From Lachnospiraceae bacterium UBA3643 (GTDB lineage Bacteria > Bacillota > Clostridia > Lachnospirales > Lachnospiraceae), in assembly GCA_002373855.1 (NCBI GenBank), contig DFKO01000127.1, positions 1-8,340 of the forward strand: a stretch of 8,340 nt of DNA, read 5' to 3'. Under the pieces are notes generated by a model. That model was given only the letters and a program-made list of their open reading frames with translations, was not told the DNA's origin and made no database searches. Position numbers and translations under genes: made by a program. How positions within the stretch are numbered: the first letter of the stretch is position 1; each line of letters opens with the position of its first letter. Shown piece after piece: positions 6,871 to 8,340 of the stretch.

Positions 6871-7698
6871 ATGATATATATAGGTAATCACTTATCATCA
6901 TCAAAAGGATATCTTGCAATGGGTAAGGAGGCGACTAAACTTGGCGCCGATACATTTGCATTCTTTACGAGAAATCCGAGAGGCGGCCAGGCCAAGGATA
7001 TCGACCCGGCTGATGCAGGGGCTCTCATGGCATACATGGAGGAAAACAGTTTTGGCAAACTGGTGGCCCATGCACCGTATACAATGAATCTCTGTTCTGA
7101 CAAGCCCGATATCAGAAGGTTTGCACTCGATATGTTTATCGATGATATGAAGCGCATGGAGTATACCCCGGGGCAGTATTACAATTTCCATCCCGGTTCC
7201 CATGTGGGTCAGGGCGTGGAGGCAACCATCCCTGTAATAGCTGATGCTCTTAATAAAGCGGTGTTTGACGGGATGACCACCACGGTACTCCTGGAAACAA
7301 TGGCAGGTAAGGGCAGCGAGATAGGCCGCTCATTTGAGGAGCTAAAGCAGATAATAGATTTAACAGATGACAAGGATCACATCGGAGTATGCCTTGACAC
7401 GTGTCATGTATGGGACGCAGGCTATGATGTAAACGATTTTGAAAAGGTCCTTGATGAGTTTGATGATGTCATAGGCATCGACAGATTAAAGGCAATACAC
7501 ATCAATGACAGCATGAATCCCCTCGCGTCTCATAAAGACAGACATGAGAAAATAGGTCAGGGTCATATCGGAGAGGAAGCATTTAAAAAGATAATCAATT
7601 CTCCGAGGGTACAGGGCAAACCTTTTATACTCGAGACACCCAATGATGACGCCGGATATAAAGCCGAGATCGCCATGATAAGATCGTGGATGAAATAA
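6871..7698 (+). CDS. nfo: Endonuclease IV (AP endonuclease)
   Basis: A 275-residue metal-dependent base-excision-repair enzyme that cuts the DNA backbone 5' to abasic sites and trims blocked 3' ends. All nine trinuclear zinc ligands of the Escherichia coli enzyme have counterparts: His67 (VAHAPYT), His107 (NFHPGSHVG), Glu142 (LLETMAGKG), Asp176 and His179 (CLDTCHVWDAGYD), His210 (AIHINDS), Asp223 and His225 (HKDRHEKIG), and Glu255 (LETPND). The signature segments are in the right order and the length is normal, so it should be active. GGAG (6861-6864) lies 6 nt before the ATG, 30 nt after the RelA/SpoT-like gene. That spacing with no terminator suggests co-transcription. Confidence 0.96.
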   Translation: MIYIGNHLSSSKGYLAMGKEATKLGADTFAFFTRNPRGGQAKDIDPADAGALMAYMEENSFGKLVAHAPYTMNLCSDKPDIRRFALDMFIDDMKRMEYTPGQYYNFHPGSHVGQGVEATIPVIADALNKAVFDGMTTTVLLETMAGKGSEIGRSFEELKQIIDLTDDKDHIGVCLDTCHVWDAGYDVNDFEKVLDEFDDVIGIDRLKAIHINDSMNPLASHKDRHEKIGQGHIGEEAFKKIINSPRVQGKPFILETPNDDAGYKAEIAMIRSWMK

Positions 7699-7702
7699 AT
7701 CC

Positions 7703-7724
7703 TGTGATATGATAGAATATCACA
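7703..7724. promoter_or_regulatory. Palindrome overlapping an extended -10 box before the Nudix gene
   Basis: TGTGATAT (7703-7710) and ATATCACA (7717-7724) are a perfect 8-bp inverted repeat around GATAGA. The extended -10 TG-A-TAGAAT (7710-7718) lies inside it, in the context ATATGATAGAATA, close to the ATATGATAAAATA of the secDF leader. No good -35 is present. It could be an operator on an internal promoter for the Nudix and thrH genes, or an mRNA hairpin; with no U-run it is not a terminator. Confidence 0.35.
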
Positions 7725-7748
7725 TGGTTTGAAAAAGAGGAAACAATT

Positions 7749-8249
7749 ATGGAATACTGGGATATATATGACAGCAATAAAGTAAAGACCGGCAGGACCA
7801 TGAAGAAAAATGACTGGATTCTTAAAGACGGTGAATATCATCTGACAGTCATCGGAGTCATCAGACGTCCGGACGGAAAATATCTGATTACACAGAGAGC
7901 CATGGATAAGTCGTGGGCTCCCGGATGGTGGGAAGTATCAGGCGGCGGATGTATGGCAGGAGAGGAATCCTTTGAAGCCATATGCAGAGAGATACGTGAA
8001 GAGACGGGGCTTGATGTTTCTGCCTGTGACGATAAGCCCAAAAAGACTTATCACAGGGAAAATCCCGGAGAAGGTGACAACTACTTTGTGGATGTCTACA
8101 GATTTGATCTTGACTTTGACGAAAAAGATCTGCATATACAGGAGACGGAGGCTATCGGATATAAGCTCGCCACTCTTGATGAGATAAAGGAGATAGGTGC
8201 CACCGGAAAGTTTCTGCACTATGACAGTATTAAAGAAGTATTTGAATAA
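7749..8249 (+). CDS. Nudix hydrolase, substrate unknown
   Basis: A 166-residue member of the Nudix family, which hydrolyses nucleoside diphosphates linked to another group using divalent metal. The full Nudix box is present at residues 66-88: Gly66, Glu72, then REIREETGL (80-88) with metal ligands Glu81, Glu84 and Glu85. The N-terminus (WDIYDSNKVKTGRTM, residues 4-18), followed by YHLTVIGVIRR and WEVSGGG, resembles the YfcD/isopentenyl-isomerase-like branch rather than classic MutT, but the sequence does not fix the substrate. AGAGG (7736-7740) lies 8 nt before the ATG. It starts 50 nt after nfo. Together with nfo it could serve nucleotide or DNA damage clean-up; a link to the product of the RelA/SpoT-like gene two genes upstream is possible but is inference only. 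Confidence 0.9.
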   Translation: MEYWDIYDSNKVKTGRTMKKNDWILKDGEYHLTVIGVIRRPDGKYLITQRAMDKSWAPGWWEVSGGGCMAGEESFEAICREIREETGLDVSACDDKPKKTYHRENPGEGDNYFVDVYRFDLDFDEKDLHIQETEAIGYKLATLDEIKEIGATGKFLHYDSIKEVFE

Positions 8250-8271
8250 TAAACGATAGGAGATAAATAAA

Positions 8272-8340
8272 ATGAACATTGTCTGTCTTGACCTTGAAGG
8301 TGTACTCGTACCCGAAATCTGGATTGCATTTGCTGAGGCA
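8272..8340 (+). CDS. thrH: ThrH-like phosphoserine phosphatase / homoserine phosphotransferase (5' end only)
   Basis: Only 23 codons are in the window. They read MNIVCLDLEGVLVPEIWIAF then AEA, which matches the N-terminus of ThrH, a HAD-superfamily enzyme shown in Pseudomonas to remove phosphate from phosphoserine and to transfer it to homoserine. The DLEGVLVPE segment is the HAD catalytic motif, with the nucleophile Asp7 and general acid/base Glu9 in place of the common DxD. AGGAG (8258-8262) lies 9 nt before the ATG, 22 nt after the Nudix stop, so it is probably in the same transcript. Confidence 0.82.
   Translation, partial: MNIVCLDLEGVLVPEIWIAFAEA

Noticed and set aside
7703..7724. A CRP/FNR-type site (TGTGA...TCACA)
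   Set aside because: The half-sites are 12 nt apart, not the 6 nt of a CRP site (4 nt for FNR), so the match is only partial; kept as a generic palindrome.

Overview
The window looks like chromosomal DNA from a low-to-mid GC anaerobic member of the Bacillota, most likely a Lachnospiraceae-type clostridium. The grounds are a fused SecDF rather than separate SecD and SecF, strong GGAG/AGGAG ribosome sites, TATGATA-like extended -10 boxes, and dense, short-spaced genes. This placement is inference; there is no rRNA or other marker gene here.

Layout: (1) Bases 1-571, minus strand: an AbiEi-family antitoxin-like gene, with a possible coupled partner running off the left edge. (2) Bases 572-885: a divergent intergenic region. 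It holds a good minus-strand promoter flanked by two similar inverted repeats, plus a weaker plus-strand promoter and a structured leader in front of secDF. (3) Bases 886-3294: secDF, closed by a clear intrinsic terminator (3327-3372). (4) Bases 3398-8340: a plus-strand run of five closely spaced genes (gaps 22-50 nt): xylB, a 624-residue RelA/SpoT-like protein, nfo (endonuclease IV), a Nudix hydrolase, and the first 23 codons of a ThrH-like phosphatase. No terminator is visible between them. A palindrome overlapping an extended -10 box before the Nudix gene may be an internal promoter/operator.

How they may work together: SecDF serves protein export. XylB feeds xylulose into the pentose phosphate pathway. 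Endonuclease IV repairs abasic sites, and a Nudix enzyme may clean up a nucleotide or a related pyrophosphate. The large RelA/SpoT-like protein is the least ordinary gene. It keeps the ATP-side and metal-binding motifs of an alarmone synthetase but lacks the guanosine-stacking tyrosine motif, and it carries about 400 further residues of unrecognised sequence. It is the best candidate here for undescribed biology. The AbiEi-like gene with its paired operators is the second point of interest.
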